Source: Nocardioides sp. zg-1228 (GTDB lineage Bacteria > Actinomycetota > Actinomycetes > Propionibacteriales > Nocardioidaceae). Taken from it: a stretch of 64,000 nucleotides of DNA. The notes beneath the pieces are model-generated. The model saw only the letters and a program-made list of their open reading frames with translations. It was not told where the DNA came from and made no database searches. The translations under genes and the position numbers were made by a program. Positions 7,611-15,834 of the stretch are shown here, piece after piece; the stretch's first letter is position 1, and every line of letters starts with the position of its first letter. Location: contig NZ_CP070961.1 of assembly GCF_017086465.1 (NCBI RefSeq), forward strand, positions 434,001 through 498,000, in the 5' to 3' direction.

Positions 7611-8216
7611 TCAGGCGCGGTCGACCCGGGCCAGCACGCCACGCACCTGCTGTCGCACCTCGACCATCGCGAGCCGACCCTCGGTGAAGCACGGCTCCTG
7701 CCGCAGCACGTCGGTCTGGGCCCGGGTGCCGACCTGCAGCACCGCCGAGCCGCCGGGAGCCAGGTGCTCGTCGACGACCGTCAGGCAGGCGCGCGCCACG
7801 TCGAGGCCGTCGTCGCCCCCGTCGATCGCGGTGAGCGGGTCCTCGGGGTAGCGGCTGGTCTGCTCGCGCGGCACCCACGGCGGGTCGGCGATGATCAGGG
7901 GGAAGGTCTCCCCGGGCTCCAGGGCCTCCTCCAGGCGTCCCTCGCGCACCTCCACCCGGTCGGCCATGCCGGCCGCGAGGGCGTTGGCGCGGGCGTAGTC
8001 GCACGCGACCGGGTTGGCGTCGACGCACAGCAGGCGACGTCCGGACGACGCCACCGCCAGCAGGCCGATGTGCCCCGCGCCCGCGCAGAGCTCGAGCACG
8101 GTGCCACCGGGGGCGGCGGCCGCGAGCTCGGCCGCCCAGTCGGACTGCGCGGCCGTCCACTCCCGCGGGCGCAGCACGCGGTCGTCGAAGGCGATGGTCA
8201 GCGACCCGAAGGTCAT
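7611..8216 (-). CDS. SAM-dependent methyltransferase (release-factor/RNA methylase-like class I)
   Basis: A 201-residue class I methyltransferase: motif I VLELCAGAGHIGLLA near residue 40, motif II LLCVDANP, and an IADPPWVPRE motif typical of HemK/RsmC-type N-methylases acting on planar nitrogens. The ATG is 8 nt after the stop of the desaturase-like gene. The upstream frame stays open past that stop, to an ATG at 8342, and encodes a protein-like stretch (IVVDLPLVRLDLTQGPALTD), so the true start may lie inside the upstream gene. It is the last gene of the glycosyltransferase operon. Confidence 0.75.
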   Translation of the reverse strand: MTFGSLTIAFDDRVLRPREWTAAQSDWAAELAAAAPGGTVLELCAGAGHIGLLAVASSGRRLLCVDANPVACDYARANALAAGMADRVEVREGRLEEALEPGETFPLIIADPPWVPREQTSRYPEDPLTAIDGGDDGLDVARACLTVVDEHLAPGGSAVLQVGTRAQTDVLRQEPCFTEGRLAMVEVRQQVRGVLARVDRA

Positions 8217-8224
8217 GTGGTCGG

Positions 8225-9907
8225 TCAACGCGGGCCCTTGGGTGAGGTCGAGACGGACGAGGGGGAGGTCGACGACGATTCTGACGGAGACGGGGAGGGG
8301 GACGACGAGCGCCCCGGCAGCCGACGGGTGCGCCGGTGCCATAGCGCGGCGCGCGCGGCGTTGGCGCCGGCGGCACCGTGCACGCCGCCGCCGGGGTGCG
8401 CCGACGCCGACGCGAGGTAGAGCCCGGGGAGGCCGGTGGTGGCGCGCCCTCGCATGGCCGGCACGGGGCGGAAGACGAGCTCCTGGTGCAGCTGCGAGGT
8501 GCCGCCGTTGACGGCGCCGCCGACGAGGTTGGCGTCGCGCGCCTCCAGCTCGTGCGGGCCGAGCACGCGGCGCTCGAGCACGACGTCGCCGAAGCCGGGC
8601 GCGACCGCCTCGATGCGCGCCTGCATGCGGTCGGCGAAGCGCTGCGTGTCGTCGTGGTCCCAGGTGCCGGCGACCTCGCCGCCCGCGTCGCTGCGGGTCC
8701 GGTCGGGCTGGGGGACGTGGGCGTAGGCCCAGAACGACTCGGTGCCGGCGGGGGAGCGGGTGGGGTCGCTGGTGGTCATCTGGCCGGTGAGCAGGAACGG
8801 GCGGTCGGGCACGACCCCCGAGGAGACCTGGGCGAGCGTCTGCGTCATCTCCTCCACCGAGTCGGCGACGTGGACCGTCCCCGGTGCGTGCGCCGGCGGG
8901 TTGCGCCACGGCACCGGCCCGGAGAGCGCCCAGTCGACCTTCACGGTGCCGGGGTCGAGCTCGAAGTCACGCATGCCGCGCACCAGCCGGTCGGGCAGGT
9001 GCTCCTCGGCGACGAGCCCGCCGAAGAGGCGGGTGGCGGAGACGTCGGCGAGCACGACGGGGGTCGCGTAGGACTGGCCGTCGCGGGCGCGTACGCCGGC
9101 CACGCGGCCGCCGCGGACGTCGACGGCGGTCACCTCGGCGGCGGTGACCAGCTCGGCGCCGCGGCTGGTGCAGCGGGCGACGAGCGCGTCGGTGAGCTGT
9201 TGCGCGCCGCCGCGCGGGACGGGGAAGCCGACGGTCTGACCCAGCATCGTCATCAGCACCCCGAAGACCCCCGACCCGGGCGAGGCGAGCGGGAAGTCGG
9301 CGTGCCCGGCGTTGCCCGCGAGGAGCAGCGCCGCAGCGGGGCCGGCGAAGAGCTCGCGCCCCAGCGAGGAGACCGGGGTGGCCAGGCGGCGCACGGTGTC
9401 GAGGCCGCCGGCGCGGGCGATGGCGGGGAGGAGCCGGGCCCCGGCGCGCACCGGCGGGAACGGCGAGGTGAGTCCGTCGACCAGCGCGGGGCCGATGCGG
9501 TCCCACGTGCCGCAGAGGTCCAGCCATGCGTCGCCGTCCCCGGCGCGGAGCTCGTCGAGCCCGGCCGCGGTGAGGTGGCGGTCGCGGTGCAGGACCGCCC
9601 AGCTCTCCTCGCCGAAGGGGTGGCCCAGCACGGCGGGAGCGTGCTCCCACGCCAGGCCGTGCTCCTCGAGCCGCAGGTCGGCGATCGCGCGCGACGCCAC
9701 GGCCAGCGGGTAGAAGGCGCTGAACGTGTCGTGGACGAAGTCGGGGTGGACCTCGCGGTCGCTGCGCACCGCGCCGCCCGGGGTGGGCTGGGCCTCGAGC
9801 ACCAGCACCCGCCAGCCGGCGTCCACGAGCAGGTTGGCCGCGACGAGCCCGTTGGGCCCGGCGCCGACGACGACGGCGTCCCAGGTGCCGGACGAGCCGG
9901 GGCTCAC
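8225..9907 (-). CDS. NAD(P)/FAD-dependent oxidoreductase, phytoene desaturase-like
   Basis: A 560-residue flavoprotein of the CrtI / amine-oxidase-like family. The N-terminus has the FAD motif VVVGAGPNGLVAANLL and VLVLEAQPTPGGAVRS. The C-terminus has the second flavin contact, LYLASASAHPGGGVHGAAGA. It is longer than a simple DAO and close in size to CrtI relatives that desaturate or isomerise polyprenes. The last 30 residues are Ser/Pro-rich low complexity and overlap open frame of the next gene. Start GTG overlaps the SRPBCC stop by 4 nt. No carotenoid synthase genes are nearby, so the substrate is open. Confidence 0.85.
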   Translation of the reverse strand: MSPGSSGTWDAVVVGAGPNGLVAANLLVDAGWRVLVLEAQPTPGGAVRSDREVHPDFVHDTFSAFYPLAVASRAIADLRLEEHGLAWEHAPAVLGHPFGEESWAVLHRDRHLTAAGLDELRAGDGDAWLDLCGTWDRIGPALVDGLTSPFPPVRAGARLLPAIARAGGLDTVRRLATPVSSLGRELFAGPAAALLLAGNAGHADFPLASPGSGVFGVLMTMLGQTVGFPVPRGGAQQLTDALVARCTSRGAELVTAAEVTAVDVRGGRVAGVRARDGQSYATPVVLADVSATRLFGGLVAEEHLPDRLVRGMRDFELDPGTVKVDWALSGPVPWRNPPAHAPGTVHVADSVEEMTQTLAQVSSGVVPDRPFLLTGQMTTSDPTRSPAGTESFWAYAHVPQPDRTRSDAGGEVAGTWDHDDTQRFADRMQARIEAVAPGFGDVVLERRVLGPHELEARDANLVGGAVNGGTSQLHQELVFRPVPAMRGRATTGLPGLYLASASAHPGGGVHGAAGANAARAALWHRRTRRLPGRSSSPSPSPSESSSTSPSSVSTSPKGPR

Positions 9908-10341
9908 TGCGTCCGGCCCTCCACCACGAACGCGAGTCGCCGCAGGGTCTCGACGTTGCGCCAGTGCAGCTGGACGTCGCGCAGCGGCTTGGGCATCAGG
10001 AGGGCGGGTCCGGCCGTGGCGTCCTCGTTGATGGTGACGACCGTCGAGTCGCCGTCGGGGCGCAGCACGAACTCGACCTGCGCCTGTCCCGCAGGCCAGC
10101 CGCGGGCCACCAGCAGCAGCCGCTCGGCCTCCTCGACCTCGAGCACCTCGGTGGTGTCGTCGATGAGCAGCGGCCAGGTGCCGACGCTGTGGTGCAGCCG
10201 GGAGCCCACCGCGGGCCACGTCTCGTCGACGTCGCGCATCCGTGAGGCGCCGACGACGAAGAGGGGGTAGAGCCAGCCGTCGCACAGCACCTCCCACACC
10301 TGCTCGGGGGTCGCGGCCACGGTCCGGGTCGTCGTGCTCAT
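9904..10341 (-). CDS. SRPBCC (START-like) family protein
   Basis: A 145-residue helix-grip protein: TRTVAATPEQVWEVLCDGWL at the N-terminus, then a beta-sheet core and the C-terminal helix LRDVQLHWRNVETLRRLAFV. Such proteins bind hydrophobic ligands in a cavity and serve as carriers, cyclases or aromatases. It sits between the GT2 gene (ATGA overlap) and the desaturase-like gene (GTGA overlap). The context suggests it holds the lipid-like intermediate of this pathway; that is inference. Confidence 0.85.
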   Translation of the reverse strand: MSTTTRTVAATPEQVWEVLCDGWLYPLFVVGASRMRDVDETWPAVGSRLHHSVGTWPLLIDDTTEVLEVEEAERLLLVARGWPAGQAQVEFVLRPDGDSTVVTINEDATAGPALLMPKPLRDVQLHWRNVETLRRLAFVVEGRTQ

Positions 10342-11219
10342 GCGGTCTCCTTCGCTGCGTGCTGCTCGGGGGTCTGATCGGGGGTCTGATCGGGGGTGTG
10401 CCGGGTCCAGTGCCCATCCTCGCGGCGCACCAGTCCCCGCCGCTCGAACTCCTCCAACCACCCCGTCATCGGCCACTCGCCCCACCGCTCGTGGAAGAGC
10501 CGGCCGTTGCGCAGGATGTCGTCGAGGTGCTCGACCGGCGGGCTGCTCACCGGGTGGTGCTGGTGGTAGGCGCGGGCACCGCCGACGCAGCCGAGGCCGA
10601 TGCCGCGGGCGCGCGCCGAGCGGGCCAGGTCGGTGTCCTCGCCGCCGTAGCCGGTGTAGTCCTCGCAGAACCCGCCGAGCCGCTCCCACGTCGGCGCGGC
10701 CACGGCGAACGACAGCGACCAGAACAGGTCGGGCTCGAGCTGCTCGACCAGCTCTCCCGGCGCCGGGCGGGGCCGGGCCGGGTGCGGGTCGTCCCAGGCC
10801 GCGAGGCCGGCCGGGTCGGCGGGGTAGCCGCCGGGCGGCGGGGGAGGGAGGTAGGTCACCGGCCCGGACCAGATCGAGCCCGGCCGAGTCGTCACCACGT
10901 CGGCGTACGACGCCACGAGGCCGGGCCCGGCGAGGCAGTCGACGTCGAGCAGCACCACGACGTCGGTGCCGTCGTCGATCGCGGTGCGGACCCCGAGGTT
11001 GCGCGCGGCGGCCAACGGCAGGCGGCCACCGGGCCCCCGGTCGATCCGGACGACGTCGCGGGCCAGGCCGTCCACCCGCTCGTCGACGATCCCGTGGTCG
11101 GCCATGGCGACGACGAGGTAGGTGTCGGGTCGCACGCTGCCGCGGGCGAGGGAGCGGTGCTGCGCCGCGAGGTGCTCGTGCCGGTGGTGGGCGATGGTGA
11201 CGACGGCGACGCGGGTCAC
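10338..11219 (-). CDS. Family 2 (GT-A) glycosyltransferase
   Basis: A 293-residue enzyme. The nucleotide-sugar domain starts VAVVTIAHHRHEHLAAQ and has the metal-binding DxD in VVVLLDVDCLAGP. The acceptor part has GGFCEDYTGYGGEDTDLA, the ED motif of the N-terminal-galactosyltransferase-like branch. No membrane segment is seen. The C-terminal tail contains a TPDQ repeat encoded by a 12-bp tandem repeat. Both ends overlap neighbours by 4 nt. The sugar and acceptor are unknown. Confidence 0.85.
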   Translation of the reverse strand: MTRVAVVTIAHHRHEHLAAQHRSLARGSVRPDTYLVVAMADHGIVDERVDGLARDVVRIDRGPGGRLPLAAARNLGVRTAIDDGTDVVVLLDVDCLAGPGLVASYADVVTTRPGSIWSGPVTYLPPPPPGGYPADPAGLAAWDDPHPARPRPAPGELVEQLEPDLFWSLSFAVAAPTWERLGGFCEDYTGYGGEDTDLARSARARGIGLGCVGGARAYHQHHPVSSPPVEHLDDILRNGRLFHERWGEWPMTGWLEEFERRGLVRREDGHWTRHTPDQTPDQTPEQHAAKETA

Positions 11220-12286
11220 GACGAGGTCCTCGCGCGGACGTCGTCGCGGGTGGCGAGCACGACGTCGGCGAACCGGTCGGCCGCCCAGCCGTCGACCCAC
11301 TGCGTCCAGCGCCGCGGGTCGAGTGCGGCCGCGCGGTCGAGGACGGCCGTCCAGTCCTCGGCCTGCGGCCAGGCCGTGCGCACCACGACCGGCCAGCCCT
11401 GGGTGAGCACGGCGCCGGTGGTGCGCTGCTCGTCGTGGGGACGCTGCTGCGGCAGCACGACGGCCGGACGGCGGGCCGCCGCCGTCTCGGCGAGCGCGTT
11501 CTGGCCCGCGTGGGTGACCACGACGTCGGCGCCCGCCAGCGCGGCCGAGGGGTCGTCGACCCACGTGTCGCGGTCGGCGCCCAGCACGTGCCAGCGCCAG
11601 CGGGGTGTGGCGCGCCGGGCGGAGCGTACGTCGTCGGGGCTCACGTCGTGGCCGCCCGAGCCCAGCATCAGCGCGACGGTGCGCTCGCCGGAGTGCGGCA
11701 GGTTGGGCAGCGCCGGGCGCACCGGGTGGCGCGACAGCGCGCCGACGGGCACCAGCCGCTCGCGCAGGTCGTCGGGCAGGCCGGGGGTCATGTCGCGGGC
11801 GGCCCGCGGCCAGAAGCCCACGAGCACCTCGGCGACGCCGAGACCGAGCAGGTGGGCCGGGTCGTCGCGGCGCCCGGGCAGCACCACGCCGACGGCAGGG
11901 ATCCCGTGCAGCCGGGCGAGCAGCAGCACCTCGACGGAGACGTCGACGACCAGCAGGTCGGGACGCGCCTCCTCGAGCCAGGCGGAGACGGCGGCGGCGC
12001 GCGAGCGGGTGCCGTCGTGCAGCAGCGGCGCCCAGTGGAGGTGGCCGTTGGCCGTGACGTCGCGGGGGTTGGCGTCGTCGTCGTGCGGCAGGCGGACCCA
12101 GTCGCCGACCCACGAGGCCGGGCGCTCGAGCGAGGACAGGCCGGTGACCGCGACGCCCTCACGGCGCAGCCGCGCAGCGAGGACCTGCGCGCGGTGGCGG
12201 TGCCCGCTGCCGACGTGGTGGACGTAGTAGCCGATCGTTCCCCCGGGCGCGGGCGCGGGCATGGGCATGGGCGTGGGGGCGCTCAC
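11216..12286 (-). CDS. GT-B glycosyltransferase (MurG/UGT-like)
   Basis: A 356-residue protein. The N-terminal acceptor domain opens with GTIGYYVHHVGSGHRHRA, like the GGxGH region of MurG-type enzymes. The C-terminal donor domain has VALMLGSGGHDVSPD and the sugar-nucleotide contact VVTHAGQNALAETAA. No transmembrane segment is seen. The first 15 residues are a Pro/Met/Ala repeat. It overlaps the flanking glycosyltransferase genes by 4 nt on each side. It probably adds a sugar to a lipid-like or secondary-metabolite acceptor. Confidence 0.8.
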   Translation of the reverse strand: MSAPTPMPMPAPAPGGTIGYYVHHVGSGHRHRAQVLAARLRREGVAVTGLSSLERPASWVGDWVRLPHDDDANPRDVTANGHLHWAPLLHDGTRSRAAAVSAWLEEARPDLLVVDVSVEVLLLARLHGIPAVGVVLPGRRDDPAHLLGLGVAEVLVGFWPRAARDMTPGLPDDLRERLVPVGALSRHPVRPALPNLPHSGERTVALMLGSGGHDVSPDDVRSARRATPRWRWHVLGADRDTWVDDPSAALAGADVVVTHAGQNALAETAAARRPAVVLPQQRPHDEQRTTGAVLTQGWPVVVRTAWPQAEDWTAVLDRAAALDPRRWTQWVDGWAADRFADVVLATRDDVRARTSS

Positions 12287-13350
12287 GCCGCGTCGTCCCG
12301 CCGGGCGAGCTCGGCGTAGAGGTCGAGGTAACCCTCCACCATCGCGTCCGCGCTGCACGTCGACTCGGCGTGGGCACGGACCGCGCGCCGGTCGAGCCTC
12401 GTCGCCGCGACGACGGCCTCGGCGAGGGCGGTGACATCGCCGGGGGCGGCCAGGACGCCGCCCTGCGGCGACACGACCTGGCTGAGCCCGCCGCGGGCGA
12501 AGGTCGCGACCGGCGTGCCGCTGGCCATCGCCTCCGCGGCGACCAGCCCGTAGGGCTCGTCCCACATGGGCGTCACCAGCGCCACCGATGCCTGCCGCAG
12601 CAGCTCGGAGAGCTCGCGCTGCGCGAGGTGCCCGGCGTAGCGGGCGTCGTCGCCGAGCAGGGGGGCGACGGCGCGATCGAAGTAGGCCCGGTCCTGCACG
12701 GGCCCGGCCACCACCAGGGGGACGCCGGCCAGCCGGCAGGCCGCGATCGCCAGGTGCGGCGCCTTCTCGGGCACGATGCGACCCGACCACACGGCCGGGC
12801 CACCGCCCGGGCCGGCCGGCCAGTCGCGCAGGTCGAGCCCGTTGAGCACGACGTCGCTGTCGACCGCGTGCCGCCAGGAGGTGGCGGTCCACTCGCTCAC
12901 CGAGACGAAGCGCGGCGGGCGGGTGCACAGCGCAAGGGCCGACTCGATCATCGGAAGCGGCGGCGTGTGGAGCGTGGTGAGCATCGGCACGTCGACGGCC
13001 GGCGCCATCGCGATGGGCAGGTGGTGGAGGCTGTTGTTGTGCACCACGTCGTAGTCCTCGGCGCCGGTGCGCGCGAGGGTCAGCATCAGGGCGAGGTAGG
13101 CGTGGTGCTCGGCCAGCCAGCCGTGCCCGGGGGCGAACTTGTCGGCCATCGCGGCCGCGCTCACCTCGACCGACGCCAGCGGCAGGAGGCGCACCGGCAG
13201 GGAGGTGTCGGAGCCGGGGCCGGCGAAGAGCGTGACCTCGTGGCCGCGCTCGGCCAGGCCCCGTGCGGTCGTCCAGGTCATCGACTCCAGACCCCCGGCG
13301 AAGGGCTCGCGGATGGGGTAGCGGCTCGAGGCGATGAGGCAGATCCTCAC
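12283..13350 (-). CDS. Family 4 glycosyltransferase
   Basis: A 355-residue GT-B enzyme. The N-terminal domain has SSRYPIREPFAGGLESMTW, typical of GT4 acceptor loops. The C-terminal donor domain has WSGRIVPEKAPHLAI and the E-x7-E signature in EPYGLVAAEAMASGTPVA, which defines retaining GT4 enzymes. It is cytosolic. It is the second gene of the cluster, with 4-nt overlaps on both sides. Confidence 0.88.
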   Translation of the reverse strand: MRICLIASSRYPIREPFAGGLESMTWTTARGLAERGHEVTLFAGPGSDTSLPVRLLPLASVEVSAAAMADKFAPGHGWLAEHHAYLALMLTLARTGAEDYDVVHNNSLHHLPIAMAPAVDVPMLTTLHTPPLPMIESALALCTRPPRFVSVSEWTATSWRHAVDSDVVLNGLDLRDWPAGPGGGPAVWSGRIVPEKAPHLAIAACRLAGVPLVVAGPVQDRAYFDRAVAPLLGDDARYAGHLAQRELSELLRQASVALVTPMWDEPYGLVAAEAMASGTPVATFARGGLSQVVSPQGGVLAAPGDVTALAEAVVAATRLDRRAVRAHAESTCSADAMVEGYLDLYAELARRDDAA

Positions 13351-14495
13351 CGCTGACCCACCACCTCGTCGTAGACCGCCGCGTGCGCGACGGCGATCGC
13401 CGCGCGCTGGCGACGGCGCTCGTCCACCTCGACCGGGGCGTGGGCGCGCCCGGCGTGGGCGTCCCGCAGCGCGGCGGTGAGGCTGGCGGCGTCGAAGTGC
13501 GCATCGTCGTGGCCGTAGGTCAGCACCGGGCCCTGGTCGGCGAAGTAGCCGCACGAGGGCGCCACGACGGCGGTGCCGAGGTCGCGGCACGCCTCGAGCC
13601 ACCCGCTGTGGGTGCCGAACCGGTAGGGCAGCACCGAGACGTCGAGCGAGGCCAGGTAGGCCCAGAGCGCGTCGTCGTCGAGGAAGTCGTGGACCCGCAG
13701 GTCGACCTCGCCCCGCGCGGCGTGGTCGTGCAGCGCCTCCGCCAGCGCGGCGTCGTACCGCGCCCCGCCGGGGAGCAGCACGTCGCGGTGGCCGTTGACC
13801 TGCAGCACCCCGCCGGGGAGGTCGCGGACGGTCTCGACGAGCACGGGCAGCAGCGCGTGGGGGTTCATCCCGGCGCGCAGGCTCTTGATGTGCATACCGA
13901 CGCGGAACTCTCGGGTGCGGGGTCCGCGGCGGCGTACCTCGCGCATCGCGGCGGCGCGCCGCATCGTCTCGAACGGAACGACGTGCGGGTGCGGCACCAC
14001 GACCGCGTCGCGGCCCCAGCGCTCGCGGATCTCGGCGGCCGCTCCGGCGGTCAGGGTGACGAGGGCGTCGGCGGCGGGCACCAGGACGTCGAGGTGGCGG
14101 TCGTGGGCCTCGCGGTCGAGGTGGTGGGGGTTGCGCAGGTCGTGGACGGTGAACACCAGAGGCTTGCCGCGTCTGCGCAGCGCGGCGACGAGCTCCTCGA
14201 GGTCGGCAGGGCTGCGGGCGTCGAAGCCGAAGTGGAGGTGGAAGACGTCGAAGTCGTGGTCCGCGACCCATGCGGGGTCGAGCATGACCGGCGGCCACCA
14301 CTGCTGCGTCGCCGCCGCACCGGCGGGACGCGGGTCGGGCAGGCGCACCGGCCCCGAGCCGTCCTCCGGCGCGAGGTGGCGGACGTAGACGTGGTTGGCG
14401 GGCACCGAGGCGACGACGAGGCGCCCGGTGCGGGGACGCGGCACGGGTGCGGCGGCGGGCGCGGGCGCGTCCGTCGTCAGGTCGGAGGTGGTCAC
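13347..14495 (-). CDS. GT-B glycosyltransferase (family 1/4 type)
   Basis: A 382-residue protein. After a Pro/Ala-rich first 20 residues it shows DFDVFHLHFGFDARS and LVFTVHDLRNPHHLD in the acceptor half. The donor half has FRVGMHIKSLRAGMNPHALL and DVSVLPYRFGTHSGWLEACR, where the late Glu takes the usual ribose-contact position. It is the first full gene of the leftward operon. The GTG start overlaps the stop of a 22-codon ORF by 4 nt, which suggests translation is coupled to it. Confidence 0.85.
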   Translation of the reverse strand: MTTSDLTTDAPAPAAAPVPRPRTGRLVVASVPANHVYVRHLAPEDGSGPVRLPDPRPAGAAATQQWWPPVMLDPAWVADHDFDVFHLHFGFDARSPADLEELVAALRRRGKPLVFTVHDLRNPHHLDREAHDRHLDVLVPAADALVTLTAGAAAEIRERWGRDAVVVPHPHVVPFETMRRAAAMREVRRRGPRTREFRVGMHIKSLRAGMNPHALLPVLVETVRDLPGGVLQVNGHRDVLLPGGARYDAALAEALHDHAARGEVDLRVHDFLDDDALWAYLASLDVSVLPYRFGTHSGWLEACRDLGTAVVAPSCGYFADQGPVLTYGHDDAHFDAASLTAALRDAHAGRAHAPVEVDERRRQRAAIAVAHAAVYDEVVGQR

Positions 14496-14560
14496 GCGGA
14501 GCCGTACCCGCGCGCGGAGGGGTCATGCACGATCGCCGGTGCGATCTGGCCCGGGTCCAT
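14492..14560 (-). CDS. Possible 22-residue leader or small peptide ORF
   Basis: ATG to TGA encodes 22 residues (MDPGQIAPAIVHDPSARGYG, then Ser-Ala). Its TGA overlaps the GTG of the first glycosyltransferase gene in the same GTGA arrangement used through the operon. There is no strong Shine-Dalgarno. It could be a coupling leader, a small peptide product, or chance. Evidence is position and overlap only. Confidence 0.3.
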   Translation of the reverse strand: MDPGQIAPAIVHDPSARGYGSA

Positions 14561-14580
14561 CCCCAGGGAGGGGCCAGGGG

Positions 14581-14600
14581 CCCGGGCCGTCCGGCCCGGG
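14581..14600 (-). terminator. Hairpin after the GAF-ANTAR gene
   Basis: CCCGGGCC-GTCC-GGCCCGGG, perfect 8-bp stem and 4-nt loop, 3 nt after the stop of the leftward GAF-ANTAR gene. It separates that gene from the glycosyltransferase operon, whose promoter must then lie within about 14560-14600 or be read through. Confidence 0.55.
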
Positions 14601-14603
14601 GTC

Positions 14604-15314
14604 TCAGTCGGGGAGCGAGCCGGTGTCCAGGACGTGCTGCGACACGACGCCGATCTTGGTGCGGCTGCTGCGGGCGGCGTGGCGCAGGGCGTTGAAGGCG
14701 CCGACGGCATCGAGCGACAGCTTGGCCATCAGGTAGCCCACGGCCCGCTCGATCAGCACGCGGTAGTCGAGGGCGTACTGCAGCTGCCGGGCGAGCTCGC
14801 CGGCGGTGTGGGCCTGGAGGGCGGCAGCGAGGGTGGTCGAGACGATCTCGGCGTAGCGCCCCAGCGCAGCCGCCTCGCTGTCGTCCCAGTCGTGGGGGCG
14901 GCTGCGGTAGACGTCGAGCGTGCCGACCGGCACCCCGCCGATCAGCACCGGCGTGCCGAGCACCGCGCGCACCGGCTGGGCGGCCATCGCCCGGGCCAGC
15001 ACGGGCCACCGCTCGACCTCGCCGGTCACGTCGCGGCTGCCCACCACGGTCCCCTGCACGAACGCCTCCGTGCACGGCCCCTCGCCGGCCTCGGCCTCGG
15101 TCTGCTCGAGCATCCGGCCGGGACCGTCGCTGGCGGCGGCGTAGACGAGGATGTCCTGCTCGTCGGCGATCAGGATCCCGGCGCCGTCCACGCCGAAGAG
15201 GTCCACGCACGCCGCGACGACGACCTGCAGCGCCGAGACGATGCTCCCGTCGTCCTCGCGCGGCTGGGAGAGTCGCCGCAGGCTGTCTGCCAGCGCGGCG
15301 TCGTCGATGTTCAT
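14604..15314 (-). CDS. GAF and ANTAR domain antiterminator protein
   Basis: A 236-residue protein. The GAF sensor covers about residues 25-165 (VVAACVDLFGVDGAGILIAD, AEAGEGPCTEAFVQG, LGTPVLIGGVPVGTLDVY). The C-terminal ANTAR domain (LQYALDYRVLIERAVGYLMA, LDAVGAFNALRHAARSSRTK) binds paired hairpins in nascent RNA to prevent termination. Actinobacterial GAF-ANTAR proteins of this layout are common stress regulators. It lies 8 nt after the smaller ANTAR gene, so the two form an operon. The hairpin at 14581-14600 right behind it could be its terminator or even a target; the second is speculation. Confidence 0.9.
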   Translation of the reverse strand: MNIDDAALADSLRRLSQPREDDGSIVSALQVVVAACVDLFGVDGAGILIADEQDILVYAAASDGPGRMLEQTEAEAGEGPCTEAFVQGTVVGSRDVTGEVERWPVLARAMAAQPVRAVLGTPVLIGGVPVGTLDVYRSRPHDWDDSEAAALGRYAEIVSTTLAAALQAHTAGELARQLQYALDYRVLIERAVGYLMAKLSLDAVGAFNALRHAARSSRTKIGVVSQHVLDTGSLPD

Positions 15315-15322
15315 GGACCGGA

Positions 15323-15658
15323 TTATTCCCCGGCCGGCTGCCCCTCCGGCCACCCCGACGCGGGCAGGTGCGCCACGAACCGCGCCAGCGTCTCGCGGTC
15401 CGCCTCGGATGCGGTGCCGTCGTGGGTGGACACCAGGACCCGCGCCACCGCGCGCACCTTGGTGTTGCTGTCCTGCGAGACGCGCACGATCGTGCGCCAC
15501 GCCTGCTCGGTGCTGCAGGCGTACCGCGCCGACAGCAGGCCGATGGCCATGCCGATGTCGCGCTGCGACTTCACGGCCTCGTGCAGCTGCGCGACCTCGT
15601 CGCGCAGGGGGTCGGCGGGAGGCGTCGACCCGCCCTCGGGTAGGGGTGTCCCAGACAT
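15323..15658 (-). CDS. Small ANTAR domain protein
   Basis: A 111-residue protein consisting of a short Pro-rich lead and an ANTAR domain (LHEAVKSQRDIGMAIGLLSA, STEQAWRTIVRVSQDSNTKV). There is no sensor domain. The ATG at 15658 has AAGGTG about 5-10 nt upstream; a GTG 33 nt earlier is in frame but has no such site. It is the first gene of a two-gene operon with the GAF-ANTAR protein, divergent from the AraC gene. Confidence 0.85.
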   Translation of the reverse strand: MSGTPLPEGGSTPPADPLRDEVAQLHEAVKSQRDIGMAIGLLSARYACSTEQAWRTIVRVSQDSNTKVRAVARVLVSTHDGTASEADRETLARFVAHLPASGWPEGQPAGE

Positions 15659-15745
15659 CGTCACCTTCACATGACGTAGGTCCGCGGACACAGGGCGGAG
15701 CTCGACGGTTCGAGCGAGGCCACTCTACAGACCGGTGGGTTCGTG

Positions 15746-15766
15746 CCCTCGCTGGGCAGGCGAGGG
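15746..15766. promoter_or_regulatory. Inverted repeat in the ANTAR-AraC divergent region
   Basis: CCCTCGC-TGGGCAG-GCGAGGG, perfect 7-bp arms, in the 176-nt gap between divergent genes. A TATTCT -10-like hexamer follows at 15777-15782 for rightward transcription. It may be the AraC-type regulator's operator or a hairpin; no further support. Confidence 0.35.
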
Positions 15767-15834
15767 GATCGTGGGCTATTCTCACGGTGGACTCAAGCCA
15801 CGGGTCGTCCGCACGTCCTACGCTGGAGGTGCCC

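Noticed and set aside
8225..8342. Longer start (ATG at 8342) for the methyltransferase
   Set aside because: It would overlap the desaturase-like gene by 118 nt without a ribosome site. It is kept only as an alternative because the frame there looks protein-like.
12283..15210. A 975-codon open frame ending in the GT4 enzyme
   Set aside because: The upstream part is Arg/Pro-rich shadow of the GT1 and GAF-ANTAR genes. The GTG at 13350 with its 4-nt overlap is the real start.
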